From Gallaecimonas kandeliae (GTDB taxonomy: Bacteria > Pseudomonadota > Gammaproteobacteria > Enterobacterales > Gallaecimonadaceae): DNA of 64,000 nt. Of this stretch, positions 35,631-45,689 are shown piece by piece. The DNA is taken from assembly GCF_030450055.1 (NCBI RefSeq), contig NZ_CP118480.1, positions 1,887,415 through 1,951,414 of the forward strand, written 5' to 3'. The position numbers and the translations under genes are program-made. Under the pieces are notes generated by a model. That model did no database searches and was not told the DNA's origin. It saw only the letters and a program-made list of their open reading frames with translations. The first letter of the stretch is position 1. Each line of letters starts with the position of its first letter.

Positions 35631-35660
35631 AAAACCCCGCGCCAGCGGGGTTTTCTTTTT
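35631..35660 (+). terminator. Intrinsic terminator after asnS
   Basis: AAAACCCCGC and GCGGGGTTTT form a 10-bp stem with a GCCA loop, followed by CTTTTT. Confidence 0.92.
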
Positions 35661-35712
35661 AGGCTCAGGGTCAGTAAAGTGACCCTAACTGTCTCACAAG
35701 GATGAAAAAACA

Positions 35713-36306
35713 ATGACTGCTTTGATAGTACTCTTGGTGATCGTCGCCGTGCTGGTGTTCTGGCTGGTATCCATCTACAACCAGTTGGTGACACTGAAGG
35801 CCCGTTTCGAGAACGCCTTTTCCCAGATCGAAGTGCAGCTCAAACGCCGTTACGATCTGATCCCCAACCTGGTGGAAACGGCCAAAGGCTACCTCAAGCA
35901 CGAGAGCGAGACCCTGACCAAGGTCACCGAAGCCCGCAACCAGGCCCTGGCCTCGCTCAAGGCCGCCGCCGCCCACCCTGGCGATGCCGGAGCCATCAAT
36001 GCCCTGGGCCAGGCCGAGCGCCAGCTGACCACCAGCCTCGCCGGCTTCAACCTGCAGGTGGAGGCCTACCCCGAACTCAAGGCCAACCAGAACATGATGC
36101 AGCTGAGCGAGGAGCTGACCGCCACCGAGAACCGGGTCGCCTTTGCCCGTCAGGCCTTCAACGACGCCGTCACATCCTACAACATCTACCGCAAGTCCTT
36201 CCCCAACGTCATGGTGGCCAACAATTTCGGCCACACCCAGGACGGCTCCCTGCTGGAATTCGAAGACAGCGCCGCCATCCAGGCCGCCCCCAAAGTCAGC
36301 TTCTAA
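35713..36306 (+). CDS. LemA family protein
   Basis: The 197-aa protein has one N-terminal transmembrane helix (residues 2-20, N-out) and a helical bundle typical of LemA: SIYNQLVTLKARFENAFSQI, KRRYDLIPNLVETAKGY, and the late ENRVAFARQAFNDAVTSYN and FPNVMVANNFG motifs. LemA function is not established. It is often paired with an M48-type protease or TPM protein, as here, where the protease gene starts 3 nt after its stop. The two are surely cotranscribed. Confidence 0.92.
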   Translation: MTALIVLLVIVAVLVFWLVSIYNQLVTLKARFENAFSQIEVQLKRRYDLIPNLVETAKGYLKHESETLTKVTEARNQALASLKAAAAHPGDAGAINALGQAERQLTTSLAGFNLQVEAYPELKANQNMMQLSEELTATENRVAFARQAFNDAVTSYNIYRKSFPNVMVANNFGHTQDGSLLEFEDSAAIQAAPKVSF

Positions 36307-36309
36307 GCC

Positions 36310-38091
36310 GTGGACTTTTTCAGCCACCAGGATCAGGCCAGGAAGAAGACCACCCAGCTGCTGGTGCTCTTCATCCTGGGTTTGCTGCTGCTCTCCTTGG
36401 TCACCGCCGCCCTTCTGGGTTTTGGCCTGAGGGCCGAGCAGCAGCAGGGTGAAGCTCCCCTGCCTCTGCTCAGCTGGAGCCTCTACGGCTGGGTGACGGC
36501 CGGTATCGGCACCGCCGCCTTCCTGGCCGCCTTCGTCAAGTACATGAGCCTGCGCGGCGGCGGCCGCAAGGTGGCAGAAGCCCTGGGCGGGCGCCGGGTC
36601 AGCCCCCATACCCAGGATCCTGACGAGCGCAAGCTGCTGAACGTGGTGGAGGAGATGGCCATCGCCGCCGGTATGCCGGTGCCCCCCGTCTATCTCCTCG
36701 ACCAAGAGCCTGGCATCAACGCTTTCGCCGCCGGCTTCACCGTCAATGACGCCGTCATCGGCGTCACCAGGGGCGCCGTGGAGCAATTCGACCGGGCCGA
36801 GCTGCAGGCCGTCATCGGCCACGAATTCAGCCATATCTTCAACGGCGACATGCGCCTCAACCTGCGCCTGGTGGCGCTGCTGTTCGGGCTGCTGTTCGTC
36901 GGTGAGCTGGGCAGGCTGTTGCTCTACAGCGGCGGCTCCGGCCGCAACAAGAAGGACGGCAACAGCATCGCCCTGCTGGGCCTGGGGCTGGTGATCATGG
37001 GCTATCTCGGCGTGCTCTGGGCCCGCATCATGCAGGCGGCCATCAACCGGCAGCGGGAATACCTGGCGGACGCCTCCTCGGTGCAATTCACCCGCCTGCC
37101 GGACAGCCTGGCTTCAGCCCTCAAGAAGGTGGGTGGCCATGCCCAGGCCTCGGTGATGCTGGGTGACGGCGTCCAGAACTACAGCCACCTCTTCTTCGGG
37201 CCGGCCCTGACGGCCCAGTTCGCCGGCCTCTTGGCCAGCCATCCGCCCTTGGCTGATCGCATCCGCCGCCTGGAGCCAAACTGGGACGGCCAGTACATCC
37301 GCTCCACCCCCAACCACGGCGAGACGGTAAGCCCCAGGGTCAAGCGCAGCGCTGCCCCTGAGGCGTTAGTACAGGCGGGAGTGGCCTTGGCCGCCCTGCC
37401 CCAGGCGCTGATCGAGTCCAGCCGCGATCCCCTGGACGCCTGCTACCTGATGTTCGCCCTGCTGCTCGATGACAACGAAACCGTGCGGGAGCGGCAGCTG
37501 GCGCTGCTGGCCAAGCCGCAACTGGCTCTCTACCACCACAGGCAACTGGGCCAGCTGCAAGAAGGCCAGCGGCTGCTCTTGGTGGAAAAGGTGCTGCCCA
37601 GCCTCAAGGCCATGTCCGACGACCAGTACCGGATCTTCCGGGATCTGCTGATGAAACTGGCCCAGGCCGACGGCAAGCTGGATCTCTTCGAGTGGCTGCT
37701 CTACCGACTGGTTGACCATCACCTTGGCCGCCAGTACCACAAGCGGGTGGAACCCAAGGTGCGCTTCAAAAAACTCAGTGCCCTGGAGCCCGAAGCCCTG
37801 CTGCTGCTCTCGGCCCTGGCCTGGCAAAGCGGTAGCCAAGAGAAAGCCGAAAGGGCCTTCGGCATGGGGACTAACAGCATGGGCCTTTACAGCGGCCAGC
37901 TGCTGGATAACCCCGAGCCCAGCCAGCTTGGCGCCGCCCTCAACAAGCTGCAGGAGGCCAGCGAGCCGGTGCGCCAGCAGTTTTTGCGCGGTGCCTTGAA
38001 GGCGGTACAGCAGGACGGGGAGATAACCCCGCGGGAGGCGGAGTTCTTCCGGGTATTGGCGGTCTGCCTGGATTGCCCAATAGCCCTATGA
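36310..38091 (+). CDS. M48-family membrane metalloprotease with long C-terminal domain
   Basis: This 593-aa protein starts with GTG right after lemA. Two membrane helices (about 16-40 and 58-75) precede the M48 domain, with the zinc motif HEFSH at 171-175, further helices (about 185-235) and the third ligand in NRQREYLADASS. The SHPPLADRIRRLEP segment is typical of HtpX-like proteases. The remaining 260 residues (about 335-593) form a helical region not present in HtpX, with a late TerB-like KLAQADGKLDLFEWLLYRLV. It probably works with LemA in membrane protein turnover; the substrate is unknown. Confidence 0.88.
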   Translation: MDFFSHQDQARKKTTQLLVLFILGLLLLSLVTAALLGFGLRAEQQQGEAPLPLLSWSLYGWVTAGIGTAAFLAAFVKYMSLRGGGRKVAEALGGRRVSPHTQDPDERKLLNVVEEMAIAAGMPVPPVYLLDQEPGINAFAAGFTVNDAVIGVTRGAVEQFDRAELQAVIGHEFSHIFNGDMRLNLRLVALLFGLLFVGELGRLLLYSGGSGRNKKDGNSIALLGLGLVIMGYLGVLWARIMQAAINRQREYLADASSVQFTRLPDSLASALKKVGGHAQASVMLGDGVQNYSHLFFGPALTAQFAGLLASHPPLADRIRRLEPNWDGQYIRSTPNHGETVSPRVKRSAAPEALVQAGVALAALPQALIESSRDPLDACYLMFALLLDDNETVRERQLALLAKPQLALYHHRQLGQLQEGQRLLLVEKVLPSLKAMSDDQYRIFRDLLMKLAQADGKLDLFEWLLYRLVDHHLGRQYHKRVEPKVRFKKLSALEPEALLLLSALAWQSGSQEKAERAFGMGTNSMGLYSGQLLDNPEPSQLGAALNKLQEASEPVRQQFLRGALKAVQQDGEITPREAEFFRVLAVCLDCPIAL

Positions 38092-38117
38092 AAAAAGGCG
38101 CCCTAGGGCGCCTTTTT
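38092..38117. terminator. Bidirectional terminator between the M48 protease gene and cyoE
   Basis: AAAAAGGCGCCC and GGGCGCCTTTTT with a 2-nt centre (TA) form a near-perfect palindrome, T-rich on both strands. Confidence 0.9.
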
Positions 38118-38131
38118 ACTTTTTTCCACAC

Positions 38132-38992
38132 TTAAACAGCGACAGTCGCGTCGATGGACATCATCAAGCTCAGCAGGGTCACCGTCAGGATAGAGAAACC
38201 GAACACCTTGCGCGCCCAGCTGACATCATCCTGGGCCTTGTAGCCGCGCACGGCCAGGCACAGCCAGTACCCCCCCAGTACCATGGCCGCAGCCAGGTAG
38301 AAGTAACCGGTATAGCCGGTGAGGGTCAGGGCCAGGCTGGCCATGACGAACAGCACTATGTAGGCGACGATGTGGTGCTTGGCCACCAAGATCCCCTTGG
38401 CCACCGGCAGCACCTTGATGGAAGCGGCCGAGTAGTCCTTGAGGCGGAAGATGGCGATGGCGTAGGAGTGCGGCATCTGCCAGAGGCTGAAGATGAGGAA
38501 CAGGATCCCGGCCCCCAGATCCAGCTGGTTGGTCACGGCCACGTAGCCCGCCAGGGGCGGCGCCGCGCCGGAGAAACTGCCGATCAGGGTGCCATGCACC
38601 GAGTTCCGCTTGAACAGCAGGCTGTAGAAACCCACGTAGATCACCAGGCCACCAAAGGCTACGCCCACCGCCAGCAGGTTGCTGGTGAGGTAGAGCGTGG
38701 TGAGGCCCACTATGCCCAGCCACTGGGCGTAGATCAGGGCCAAGCCCAGAGGCATTTCGCCTTGGGCAAGCACCCTGGTGCGGGTCCTTTCCATCTTCTT
38801 GTCGATGTCCCTGTCGATACAGTTGTTCAACACGCAACCGCAGGCCACCACCAGGGAGACCCCCACCAGGGTGCCGACCAGGGTAACCCAGTCAAAAGTG
38901 CCCTTGGCGGCCAGGAAGAAACCGCCGGCAACGGAAATCAAGTTGCCGAAAATGATCCCTGGCTTGGTGATGGTAATGAACTTCTTAATCAT
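38132..38992 (-). CDS. cyoE: Protoheme IX farnesyltransferase (heme O synthase)
   Basis: CyoE adds a farnesyl group to heme B to give heme O for the bo3 oxidase. The 286-aa membrane protein of the UbiA fold shows the prenyl-diphosphate-binding aspartate motif [17 protein letters not shown], seven or more hydrophobic helices and the family start [21 protein letters not shown] use the ATG three codons inside the longest frame because it matches E. coli CyoE. It lies after a strong terminator within the operon, so its expression is probably lower than that of the oxidase subunits. Confidence 0.95.
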   Translation of the reverse strand: MIKKFITITKPGIIFGNLISVAGGFFLAAKGTFDWVTLVGTLVGVSLVVACGCVLNNCIDRDIDKKMERTRTRVLAQGEMPLGLALIYAQWLGIVGLTTLYLTSNLLAVGVAFGGLVIYVGFYSLLFKRNSVHGTLIGSFSGAAPPLAGYVAVTNQLDLGAGILFLIFSLWQMPHSYAIAIFRLKDYSAASIKVLPVAKGILVAKHHIVAYIVLFVMASLALTLTGYTGYFYLAAAMVLGGYWLCLAVRGYKAQDDVSWARKVFGFSILTVTLLSLMMSIDATVAV

Positions 38993-39014
38993 GGGATGCA
39001 CCGGTTAAGGGTGG

Positions 39015-39041
39015 AAAAAAGGGGGCAGCGTCGCTGCCCCC
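39015..39041 (-). terminator. Internal terminator between cyoD and cyoE
   Basis: On the minus strand GGGGGCAGC and GCTGCCCCC form a 9-bp GC stem with a 3-nt loop, followed directly by six T residues (39015-39020). The cyoE start is about 22 nt further on, so cyoE needs read-through or its own promoter. Confidence 0.88.
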
Positions 39042-39057
39042 TGTTGGCCCTGGGGCC

Positions 39058-39396
39058 TTACATGCCGGGCATGGTGAGACCGTAGAGGTACCACATGATC
39101 CAGACGGAACCGGCGATCAGGATGAGCGCGATCAGGATCGTGAAGACGAAGGCGATCACGTTCCACTGCTGCTCGGAGCTGGTGTTCATGTGCAGGAAGT
39201 AGACCAGCTGCACCAGCACCTGGGCCAGGCCCAGCACCACCATGGTCACGATGGCGACGGTGGGGGAAACCACGCCGGGGAACATCACCATGCCGAAGGG
39301 GATCACTGTCAGGATGATGGACAGGATGAACCCGTTCAGGTAGGTCTTGAAATCACCGTGGCTGGCGCCGGCGGCGGTATGGGAATGTCCGCTCAT
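39058..39396 (-). CDS. cyoD: Cytochrome o ubiquinol oxidase subunit IV
   Basis: CyoD is the small fourth subunit of cytochrome bo3, needed for stable assembly. The 112-aa protein has three transmembrane helices (about 20-42, 48-68, 80-102). It shows the family segments [13 protein letters not shown] and [13 protein letters not shown]. The ATG overlaps the cyoC stop by one base (TAATG), which supports this start over a longer frame. Confidence 0.94.
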   Translation of the reverse strand: MSGHSHTAAGASHGDFKTYLNGFILSIILTVIPFGMVMFPGVVSPTVAIVTMVVLGLAQVLVQLVYFLHMNTSSEQQWNVIAFVFTILIALILIAGSVWIMWYLYGLTMPGM

Positions 39397-40010
39397 TAGA
39401 TAACCCCCATCAGGTAGACGACGGTGAATACGCAGATCCAGACGATGTCCAGGAAGTGCCAGAACAGGCTCAGGCACTGCAGACGGGTGCTGTTGACGTC
39501 GGTCAGGCCTTCACGGGCAACCTGAACCATCATCAGTACCATCCAGACCAGACCGCAGCTCACGTGGAAACCGTGGGTGCCGACCAGGGTGAAGAAGGCA
39601 GACAGGAAGGCGCTGCGATCCGGACCCATCCCCTCTTCGATGAGGTGGTGGAACTCGTTGATTTCCATGCCCACGAAGCCCGCGCCCAGGAGCGCGGTGA
39701 CGACCAGCCAGAAGATGGTCTTCTGCTTGTTGCCGGCGTGTACGGCCAGCATGGACAGACCGCTGGTAAAGGAGGAGACCAGCAGCAGGAAGGTTTCGAC
39801 CAGCACATAGGGCAGTTCGAAGATGTCCTTGCCGCTGGGGCCGCCGGCGGTATGGGTGTAGAGCACCGCGTAGGTCGCAAACAGGGTCGCGAACAGGACG
39901 CAGTCGGTCATGATGTAGATCCAGAAGCCGAAAACCTTCAGGGCTCCTGCATCGTGATGCTCATGGTCATGAGCATCGACGTTGAGTACTTCACTCGACA
40001 TGTTAGACAT
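39396..40010 (-). CDS. cyoC: Cytochrome o ubiquinol oxidase subunit III
   Basis: CyoC is the heme-copper oxidase subunit III homologue. The 204-aa protein has five helices and the motifs [48 protein letters not shown] and [19 protein letters not shown]. It starts 3 nt after cyoB and overlaps cyoD by one base. It stabilises the complex in the inner membrane. Confidence 0.95.
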   Translation of the reverse strand: MSNMSSEVLNVDAHDHEHHDAGALKVFGFWIYIMTDCVLFATLFATYAVLYTHTAGGPSGKDIFELPYVLVETFLLLVSSFTSGLSMLAVHAGNKQKTIFWLVVTALLGAGFVGMEINEFHHLIEEGMGPDRSAFLSAFFTLVGTHGFHVSCGLVWMVLMMVQVAREGLTDVNSTRLQCLSLFWHFLDIVWICVFTVVYLMGVI

Positions 40011-40013
40011 GGC

Positions 40014-41993
40014 TTACCCCTGTACTGCTGCAAGCTGTTCGTGATTGGCACCTTCGATGCGCTCGATTTCGTCAACCTGGACGTAGTAGTCCACGTCCTT
40101 GACGAAGGAACGTACGATGACGGTGCCGAGGATGCCCAGGGCGCTGACGGCGGCCATCCACCAGATGTACCAGATCAGGGCGAAGCCGAGGGTCAGGCTG
40201 AACAGGCCAATGAAGACACCGGCAGCAGTGTTCTTAGGCATGTGGATAGGTGCATAGGAAGCCGGCTTGGCGTACGCGGTGCCCTTCTCTTTCTCGTCAT
40301 ACCAGGCGTCCACGCTGTGGACGTGCGGGGTGGTGGCGAAGTTGTAGAAAGGCGGCGGAGAGGAGATGGACCACTCCAGGGTACGGGCGTTCCACGGGTC
40401 ACCGGTCAGGTCGCGGTTCTGCTCACGTTGACGGAAGCTGACGTAGAGCTGGACCACCTGGAAGATGATACCCAGGAAGATGACGGCGGCACCGACCACG
40501 GCAACGTTCAGCCAGGGAGTCCAGGCCGGGTTGTCATAGTGGTTCAGACGACGGGTCATGCCCATGAAGCCCAGGGCATACAGCGGCATGAAGGCCAGGT
40601 AGAAGCCGGTGAACCAGCACCAGAAGGCGGCCTTGCCCAGCTTGTCGTTGAGCTTGTAACCGAAGGCTTTCGGGAACCAGTAGGAGAAGCCTGCCAGGTA
40701 ACCGAATACCACGCCGCCGATGATGACGTTGTGGAAGTGGGCGATCAGGAAGAGGCTGTTGTGCAGCAGGAAGTCAGCGCCGGGAACAGCCAGCAGTACG
40801 CCGGTCATACCACCGATGGAGAAGGTGATGATGAAGCCCAGGGTCCACATGACAGGGGCGGTGAATTCCACACGGCCACGGAACATGGTGAACAGCCAGT
40901 TGAAGATCTTCAGACCGGTCGGGATCGCGATGATCATGGTAGCGATACCGAAGAAGGCGTTGACGTTGGCGCCGGCGCCCATGGTGAAGAAGTGGTGCAG
41001 CCATACGACGAAGGACAGCACAGTGATGGCTACGGTGGCGTAGACCATGGAGTTGTAACCGAACAACGGCTTGCGGCTGAAGGTGGAGATCACCTCAGAG
41101 AAGACACCGAAGGCCGGCAGGATCAGGATGTACACCTCGGGGTGACCCCAAGCCCAGAAGATGTTGACGTACATCATCGGGCTACCGCCCAGGGCATTGG
41201 TGAAGAAGTGGAAATCCAGGTAGCGGTCGAAAGTCAGCAGGGCCAGACAGACGGTCAGCATGGGGAAGGCGGCCATGATGATGACGCTGGTACAGAGGAT
41301 GGTCCAGGTGAAGACCGGCATCTGCATCAGTTTCATGCCAGGGGCGCGCATCTTGATGATGGTGGTGAAGAAGTTCACACCGGTCAGCAGGGTACCGAGG
41401 CCCGATATCTGCAGCGACCAGATGTAGTAGTCGACACCGACCCCGGGACTGAAGATCTTCTCGGACAGCGGCGGATAGGCTACCCAGCCGGTCCTGGCGA
41501 ATTCACCTACACCCAGGGAAATGTTGACCAGGGCCACACCCACCAGGAACAGGTAGAAGGAAATGCTGTTCAGGAAGGGGAAGGCCACGTCACGGGCGCC
41601 GATCTGCAGCGGCACGACGATGTTCATCAGGCCGACCATGAAAGGCATGGCCATGAAGATGATCATGATGACGCCGTGGGCGGTGAAGATCTGGTCGTAG
41701 TGCTCGGGGGGCAGGAAGCCCTTGGCACCGTCGTGAGCCACGGCCAGCTGGGAACGCATCATGATGGCGTCAGCAAAGCCGCGGATCAGCATCACCAGGG
41801 CGACGATGATATACATCACCCCGATCTTCTTGTGGTCAACGGAGGTGAGCCACTCTTTCCAGAGATAGCCCCATTTCTTGTAATAGGTCAGAGCGGCCAC
41901 CAGGGCCAGACCGAGGACCGCAACCACTGCCAATGTGCACATGACAATCGGCACATGAAACGGTATTGCGTCCCAAGTTAATTTTCCAAACAT
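40014..41993 (-). CDS. cyoB: Cytochrome o ubiquinol oxidase subunit I
   Basis: CyoB carries low-spin heme b, heme o3 and CuB and pumps protons. The 659-aa protein has about 15 helices. Visible ligands and channel residues include the heme ligand region [23 protein letters not shown] (CuB histidine, cross-linked tyrosine), WLHHFFTMG (two CuB histidines) and [14 protein letters not shown] with the heme ligands. [12 protein letters not shown] is the usual N-terminal start of the core. The gene begins 2 nt after cyoA. Confidence 0.97.
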   Translation of the reverse strand: MFGKLTWDAIPFHVPIVMCTLAVVAVLGLALVAALTYYKKWGYLWKEWLTSVDHKKIGVMYIIVALVMLIRGFADAIMMRSQLAVAHDGAKGFLPPEHYDQIFTAHGVIMIIFMAMPFMVGLMNIVVPLQIGARDVAFPFLNSISFYLFLVGVALVNISLGVGEFARTGWVAYPPLSEKIFSPGVGVDYYIWSLQISGLGTLLTGVNFFTTIIKMRAPGMKLMQMPVFTWTILCTSVIIMAAFPMLTVCLALLTFDRYLDFHFFTNALGGSPMMYVNIFWAWGHPEVYILILPAFGVFSEVISTFSRKPLFGYNSMVYATVAITVLSFVVWLHHFFTMGAGANVNAFFGIATMIIAIPTGLKIFNWLFTMFRGRVEFTAPVMWTLGFIITFSIGGMTGVLLAVPGADFLLHNSLFLIAHFHNVIIGGVVFGYLAGFSYWFPKAFGYKLNDKLGKAAFWCWFTGFYLAFMPLYALGFMGMTRRLNHYDNPAWTPWLNVAVVGAAVIFLGIIFQVVQLYVSFRQREQNRDLTGDPWNARTLEWSISSPPPFYNFATTPHVHSVDAWYDEKEKGTAYAKPASYAPIHMPKNTAAGVFIGLFSLTLGFALIWYIWWMAAVSALGILGTVIVRSFVKDVDYYVQVDEIERIEGANHEQLAAVQG

Positions 41994-41995
41994 CG

Positions 41996-42913
41996 TTATT
42001 CCTCAGCGCCCATTTCTTCAGCCATCTCGTGCTTGCCTTCATGGTGCATCTGGCCTTTGGCAGAGCCGTGCATGATGCTGGCAACGATTTGGTCGTACAT
42101 CTGCGGCTTAACAGCAGAGAAGTATTCCACCGGGTTGTTCTCGCTCGGCTTCAGCAGCTTTTGATAGCTGGCATTGTCGAGCACCGCGGAACCTGCTTTG
42201 ACCTTGGCCACCCAGTTGTCGAAGTCCTGGTCGGTGGGGGTCGCAATGGCGCTGAACTTCATGTCGGAGAAGCCAGCACCGCTGTAGTTGGCGGAGAGGC
42301 CGGCATAGGTGCCCGCTTCATCAGCCTGCAGGTGCAGCTGGGTAGTCATACCGGCCATGGCGTAGATCTGGCCGCCCAGTTGCGGAATGAAGAAGGAGTT
42401 CATCACTGTGCCCGAGGTGATCTCGAACTTGACGGGTACACCCTTGGGGAATACCAGTTCGTTGACAGTGGCGATCTTCTGTTCGGGGTAGATGAAAAGC
42501 CATTTCCAATCCAGGGAAACCACTTGGATGGTCATCGGCTTCTTATCGGAGTCCAGGGGACGGTAGGGATCCAGCTCGTGGCTGGATTTCCAGGTCAGCA
42601 CCGCCAGGATGGCGATGATGATGAGAGGAATACTCCAGACGGTCGCCTCGATGGCGGTGGAGTGGTTCCACTTGGGAAGATAGGTAGCTTTGGTGTTGGA
42701 GGCGCGGTAACGCCAAGCGAATGCGATGGTCATGATAATGACGGGAACCACTACCAGCAGCATCAGCCAGGTCGCGGTCAGGATCAGGGATTTTTCGCCC
42801 TGGCCCACAGGCCCTTTCGGGTCCAGCAATACCATGTTGTCACACCCAGCCAATAAGAATGCACCGCCAAGCGATAGCATCTTAACCAGACTGGTTAACC
42901 TCTTATTTTTCAT
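41996..42913 (-). CDS. cyoA: Cytochrome o ubiquinol oxidase subunit II
   Basis: CyoA is the lipid-anchored subunit II of the quinol oxidase. The 305-aa protein has a lipoprotein signal (FLLAGC), two membrane helices and a cupredoxin-like periplasmic domain. The domain lacks the CuA ligands, as expected for a quinol rather than cytochrome c oxidase. [36 protein letters not shown] and [12 protein letters not shown] are the family motifs. It is the first gene of cyoABCDE; the upstream region is about 340 nt long. Confidence 0.96.
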   Translation of the reverse strand: MKNKRLTSLVKMLSLGGAFLLAGCDNMVLLDPKGPVGQGEKSLILTATWLMLLVVVPVIIMTIAFAWRYRASNTKATYLPKWNHSTAIEATVWSIPLIIIAILAVLTWKSSHELDPYRPLDSDKKPMTIQVVSLDWKWLFIYPEQKIATVNELVFPKGVPVKFEITSGTVMNSFFIPQLGGQIYAMAGMTTQLHLQADEAGTYAGLSANYSGAGFSDMKFSAIATPTDQDFDNWVAKVKAGSAVLDNASYQKLLKPSENNPVEYFSAVKPQMYDQIVASIMHGSAKGQMHHEGKHEMAEEMGAEE

Positions 42914-43160
42914 ATCATAACCTCACCTCAAATGACTGCCTCGAGGAACACGGAAGCTCGCTACGGGGGGCTGGCGTTCTAATTATTAGCCGCGGAATGT
43001 ACCAAGAAATTCCCCTGGATTTCCAGTGGAAAAGGGAACTTTTGCCTGGGAATGCCCCCAGTGGTACAAAAAAGGATAACTCGAGGTAAAATTCGTTAAC
43101 GCACGGTAAATTTCGGGGCTTGCGGAAGGCCTTTTCGCGCAATATACAACCAACCACGGT

Positions 43161-43189
43161 TTAAAATTTGACCGTTTTCGTCTTGTCAA
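43161..43189 (-). promoter_or_regulatory. Candidate cyo promoter with ArcA-like box
   Basis: On the minus strand a consensus TTGACA (43184-43189) and TTTTAA (43161-43166) are 17 bp apart, about 250 nt before cyoA. TGTTAATTGA at 43193-43202, just upstream of the -35, resembles the ArcA-P core GTTAATTA. ArcA represses cyo in E. coli, so the site would make sense, but both calls are weak. The rest of 42914-43160 shows no gene. Confidence 0.4.
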
Positions 43190-43257
43190 CTTTGTTAATT
43201 GAGCACCTCCTCTTAAGTTGGCACACTCTGTCCCCTAATCCACATTTTGGAGTCGTG

Positions 43258-44148
43258 ATGGCTGTCGAAATCGCCCCCAATGGTCCCCTGCTCTCCCCCA
43301 TCGTCGCCGGCATGTGGCGCCTCAACGACTGGCGGCTCAATGTCCAGGCCAGGGTGCGTTGGCTTGAAGAGGCCCTGGCCCTAGGGGTGACCAGCTTCGA
43401 CCACGCCGACATCTACGGCGACTACGGCTGCGAGGCGCTGTTCGGCGAGGCCCTCAAGGCGGCGCCCCACCTCAAGGGCCAGATCCAAGTCATCAGCAAG
43501 TGCGGCATCCGCCTCAAGGGCAAGGCCCACCCTTACCTGGTCAATCATTACGACACGTCCGCCGCCTATGTGCGCGCCCAGGTGGACGCGTCACTGAAAC
43601 GGCTCGATGTGGAACGGCTGGATCTACTGCTGATCCACAGGCCCGACTACCTGATGGATGCGGCCGAGCTGGCCGAGTCTTTCCACGCTTTGAAAAAGGA
43701 AGGCAAGGTGGCCCACTTCGGGGTGTCCAACCACAGCGCCAGCCAGTTCGAACTGCTGGACCGCCAGTGGCCCTTGGCCACCAACCAGCTGGAGTTGTCG
43801 GTGCTGGAGCACAAGGCCCTGGACGACGGCACCCTGGAGCAGTGCCAGGCAAAAAGGATAAGGCCGATGATCTGGTCACCCTTGGGTGGCGGTAGGCTCT
43901 TCACCGGCAAGGACGCCCAGGCGCTGAGGGTGCGGGCCTTGCTGGAAGCCCTGGCAAAAGATTATGGGGTCTCACCGGCGACTTTGGCCTATGCCTGGAT
44001 CTTGCGCCACCCCAGCAAGCCGCTGCCGCTCACCGGCTCAGGACGCATTGCCGCCGTCAAGGAAGCGGTTGACGCCCTGAAGGTGGACCTCAGCCGCGAA
44101 GACTGGTACCGGCTCTGGGTGGCCTGTCGCGGCCACGACGTACCCTAG
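43258..44148 (+). CDS. ydhF: Aldo/keto reductase YdhF-like
   Basis: The 296-aa protein follows E. coli YdhF through its length: FDHADIYGDYGCEALFGEAL (catalytic Asp and Tyr), SKCGIRLK with the active lysine, DLLLIHRPDYLMDA, HFGVSNHSASQFELL and SPLGGGRLF. The natural substrate is not known. An alternative GTG lies directly before the chosen ATG; TTTTGGAG precedes both. Its last 4 nt overlap the convergent lipoprotein gene. Confidence 0.92.
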   Translation: MAVEIAPNGPLLSPIVAGMWRLNDWRLNVQARVRWLEEALALGVTSFDHADIYGDYGCEALFGEALKAAPHLKGQIQVISKCGIRLKGKAHPYLVNHYDTSAAYVRAQVDASLKRLDVERLDLLLIHRPDYLMDAAELAESFHALKKEGKVAHFGVSNHSASQFELLDRQWPLATNQLELSVLEHKALDDGTLEQCQAKRIRPMIWSPLGGGRLFTGKDAQALRVRALLEALAKDYGVSPATLAYAWILRHPSKPLPLTGSGRIAAVKEAVDALKVDLSREDWYRLWVACRGHDVP

Positions 44149-44588
44149 GGCTTCGGCTTGACCCTGACCAGCTCCAGCTGGATAAGGCTGATCCCGAAGG
44201 GTTCTACCGTCACCTCTTCGGGGGTGGCGAAGGCCAGGGTGCCGTCCGGAACCCGGATCTCGGCGCTCAGGCCATAGTGGTGGCCTTTCTGGATGCTGTT
44301 GGGGTTCATGCTGAGTTGGAAGGGGATGGGTACCTGGCCGTCAACCGCCACCTGATCTTCCGCCAGGGGTTTGCTGTTCGGGTCGTCGAGGTCCCGCATC
44401 CAGACTCTGGCCTTGCTGCCTTGCGGCAGGGCAATACGCTCCTTGTAGCTCATCATCCCCTTGAGGGTCAGGGCCGCCTTCTCGAAAGTCGCCTCCGACT
44501 CGTCGTCTCCCTGGGGTGAGCAACCCGGCAACGCCGACAGCGGCAAAAACAGGCACAACAACAGCCAGGGTTTTCTTAAGCTCTTCAT
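44145..44588 (-). CDS. YbaY-family lipoprotein
   Basis: The 147-aa protein has a lipoprotein signal ending LPGC (lipobox) and a mature domain of the YbaY/type III secretion lipochaperone-like family. It contains KERIALPQGSKARVWMRDL, PIPFQLSMNP and GLSAEIRVPDGTLAF. Function is unknown; relatives are periplasmic outer-membrane lipoproteins. The start MKSLRKPW gives a normal signal length. It ends inside the convergent ydhF gene by 4 nt. Confidence 0.82.
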   Translation of the reverse strand: MKSLRKPWLLLCLFLPLSALPGCSPQGDDESEATFEKAALTLKGMMSYKERIALPQGSKARVWMRDLDDPNSKPLAEDQVAVDGQVPIPFQLSMNPNSIQKGHHYGLSAEIRVPDGTLAFATPEEVTVEPFGISLIQLELVRVKPKP

Positions 44589-44751
44589 CTTACAGGCCTC
44601 TGGGTAAGACAACCGTTAAGTTGCGCAACGCGACCATTAAGCTAAACCGTCCTGGCGGCCGGGGTAAAGCGCATTAAACTAAAGTCTCACAGACAAATAG
44701 CCAGATCTTCATAAACTGGCAGAGATCACAATACCCAGAAGGAAATCCACT

Positions 44752-45684
44752 ATGACCCCCTGGTTGAAACGCGCCCTGGTGACCCTGTCTTTCGCCGTGG
44801 CCCTGCCCGCAGCTGCCGCCAATTACACCATAGGCACAGGTAGCCAAAGCGGCACCTACTATCCCTTTGGCGGCATGCTTGCCAAAGTCTGGAGCGAGAA
44901 CATCGACGGCTTCAACATGCGCGCCGAAGTCACAGCCGCTTCCGTCGAGAACATCATCAAGGTGGCCGCCGGCCAGCAGCTGGCCGGTATCGCCATGGGC
45001 GACTCAGTAGTCGCCGCCATCAAGGGTGAGCCGCCCTTCCGCCGCCCCGTGGACGTGGCCGTGCTCTTCGCCCTCTACCCCAACGTGGTGCAGTTCATGG
45101 TGCCGGCCAATTCAGACATCCATTCCGTGGCTGATCTGAAAGGCAAGAAGGTGTCGGTCGGCGCCCCCGGCTCAGGTACCCGCGTTGGCTCCACCGCCAT
45201 CCTCAAGGCGCTGGGCATCAACGACGGTGACTACAAGGCCCAGAGCCTGAACTACACCGCCACCACCGAGGCCCTGGCCAACGGCCAGATCGACGCCGGT
45301 GTCATCATAGGCAGTGCCGGTGTCGGCGCCATCACCGAGCTGGCCCTGACCCGCGACATCCGCATCCTCTCCTTCAGCAAGGACGAGCTGGCCAAGATCC
45401 ACGAGGCCCTGCCCGCCTATGCCGGCATGGACATCCCCGCCAACACCTACAACAAGGTACCGGCCTTCACCGCCCCCGCCGTCTGGAACGTGCTGGTGGT
45501 GAAGAAGGACATGGATCCCAAGCTGGCCGGCGAGATGCTCAAGACCGCTTTTGCCAACATGGACAAGATCCAGAACGTCATCGCGGATGCCAAGAACACC
45601 ACCATCGCCAATATCGACAGGCTGCAAGGCGTGCCGCTGCATCCGGCCAGCGTCGCTTTCATGAATGAGATGAAAGGCAAGTAA
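44752..45684 (+). CDS. TAXI-family TRAP transporter substrate-binding protein
   Basis: The 310-aa periplasmic protein has a signal peptide (cleavage after PAAAA, about residue 23) and starts NYTIGTGSQSGTYYPFGGML, the hallmark of TAXI receptors. DLKGKKVSVGAPGSGTRVGST and GSAGVGAITELA follow. TAXI receptors bind amino acids or dicarboxylates and pass them to DctQM-type permeases. The ligand here is unknown. The permease gene begins 5 nt after the stop, so they form one unit. GAAGGAAA precedes the ATG. Confidence 0.92.
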   Translation: MTPWLKRALVTLSFAVALPAAAANYTIGTGSQSGTYYPFGGMLAKVWSENIDGFNMRAEVTAASVENIIKVAAGQQLAGIAMGDSVVAAIKGEPPFRRPVDVAVLFALYPNVVQFMVPANSDIHSVADLKGKKVSVGAPGSGTRVGSTAILKALGINDGDYKAQSLNYTATTEALANGQIDAGVIIGSAGVGAITELALTRDIRILSFSKDELAKIHEALPAYAGMDIPANTYNKVPAFTAPAVWNVLVVKKDMDPKLAGEMLKTAFANMDKIQNVIADAKNTTIANIDRLQGVPLHPASVAFMNEMKGK

Positions 45685-45689
45685 GCTCC

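Noticed and set aside
39456-41981. An 841-codon open frame antisense to cyoB and cyoC.
   Set aside because: The translation is a low-complexity mix of His, Glu, Asp, Gln and Gly typical of the complement of membrane-protein genes. The cyo genes are clear on the other strand.
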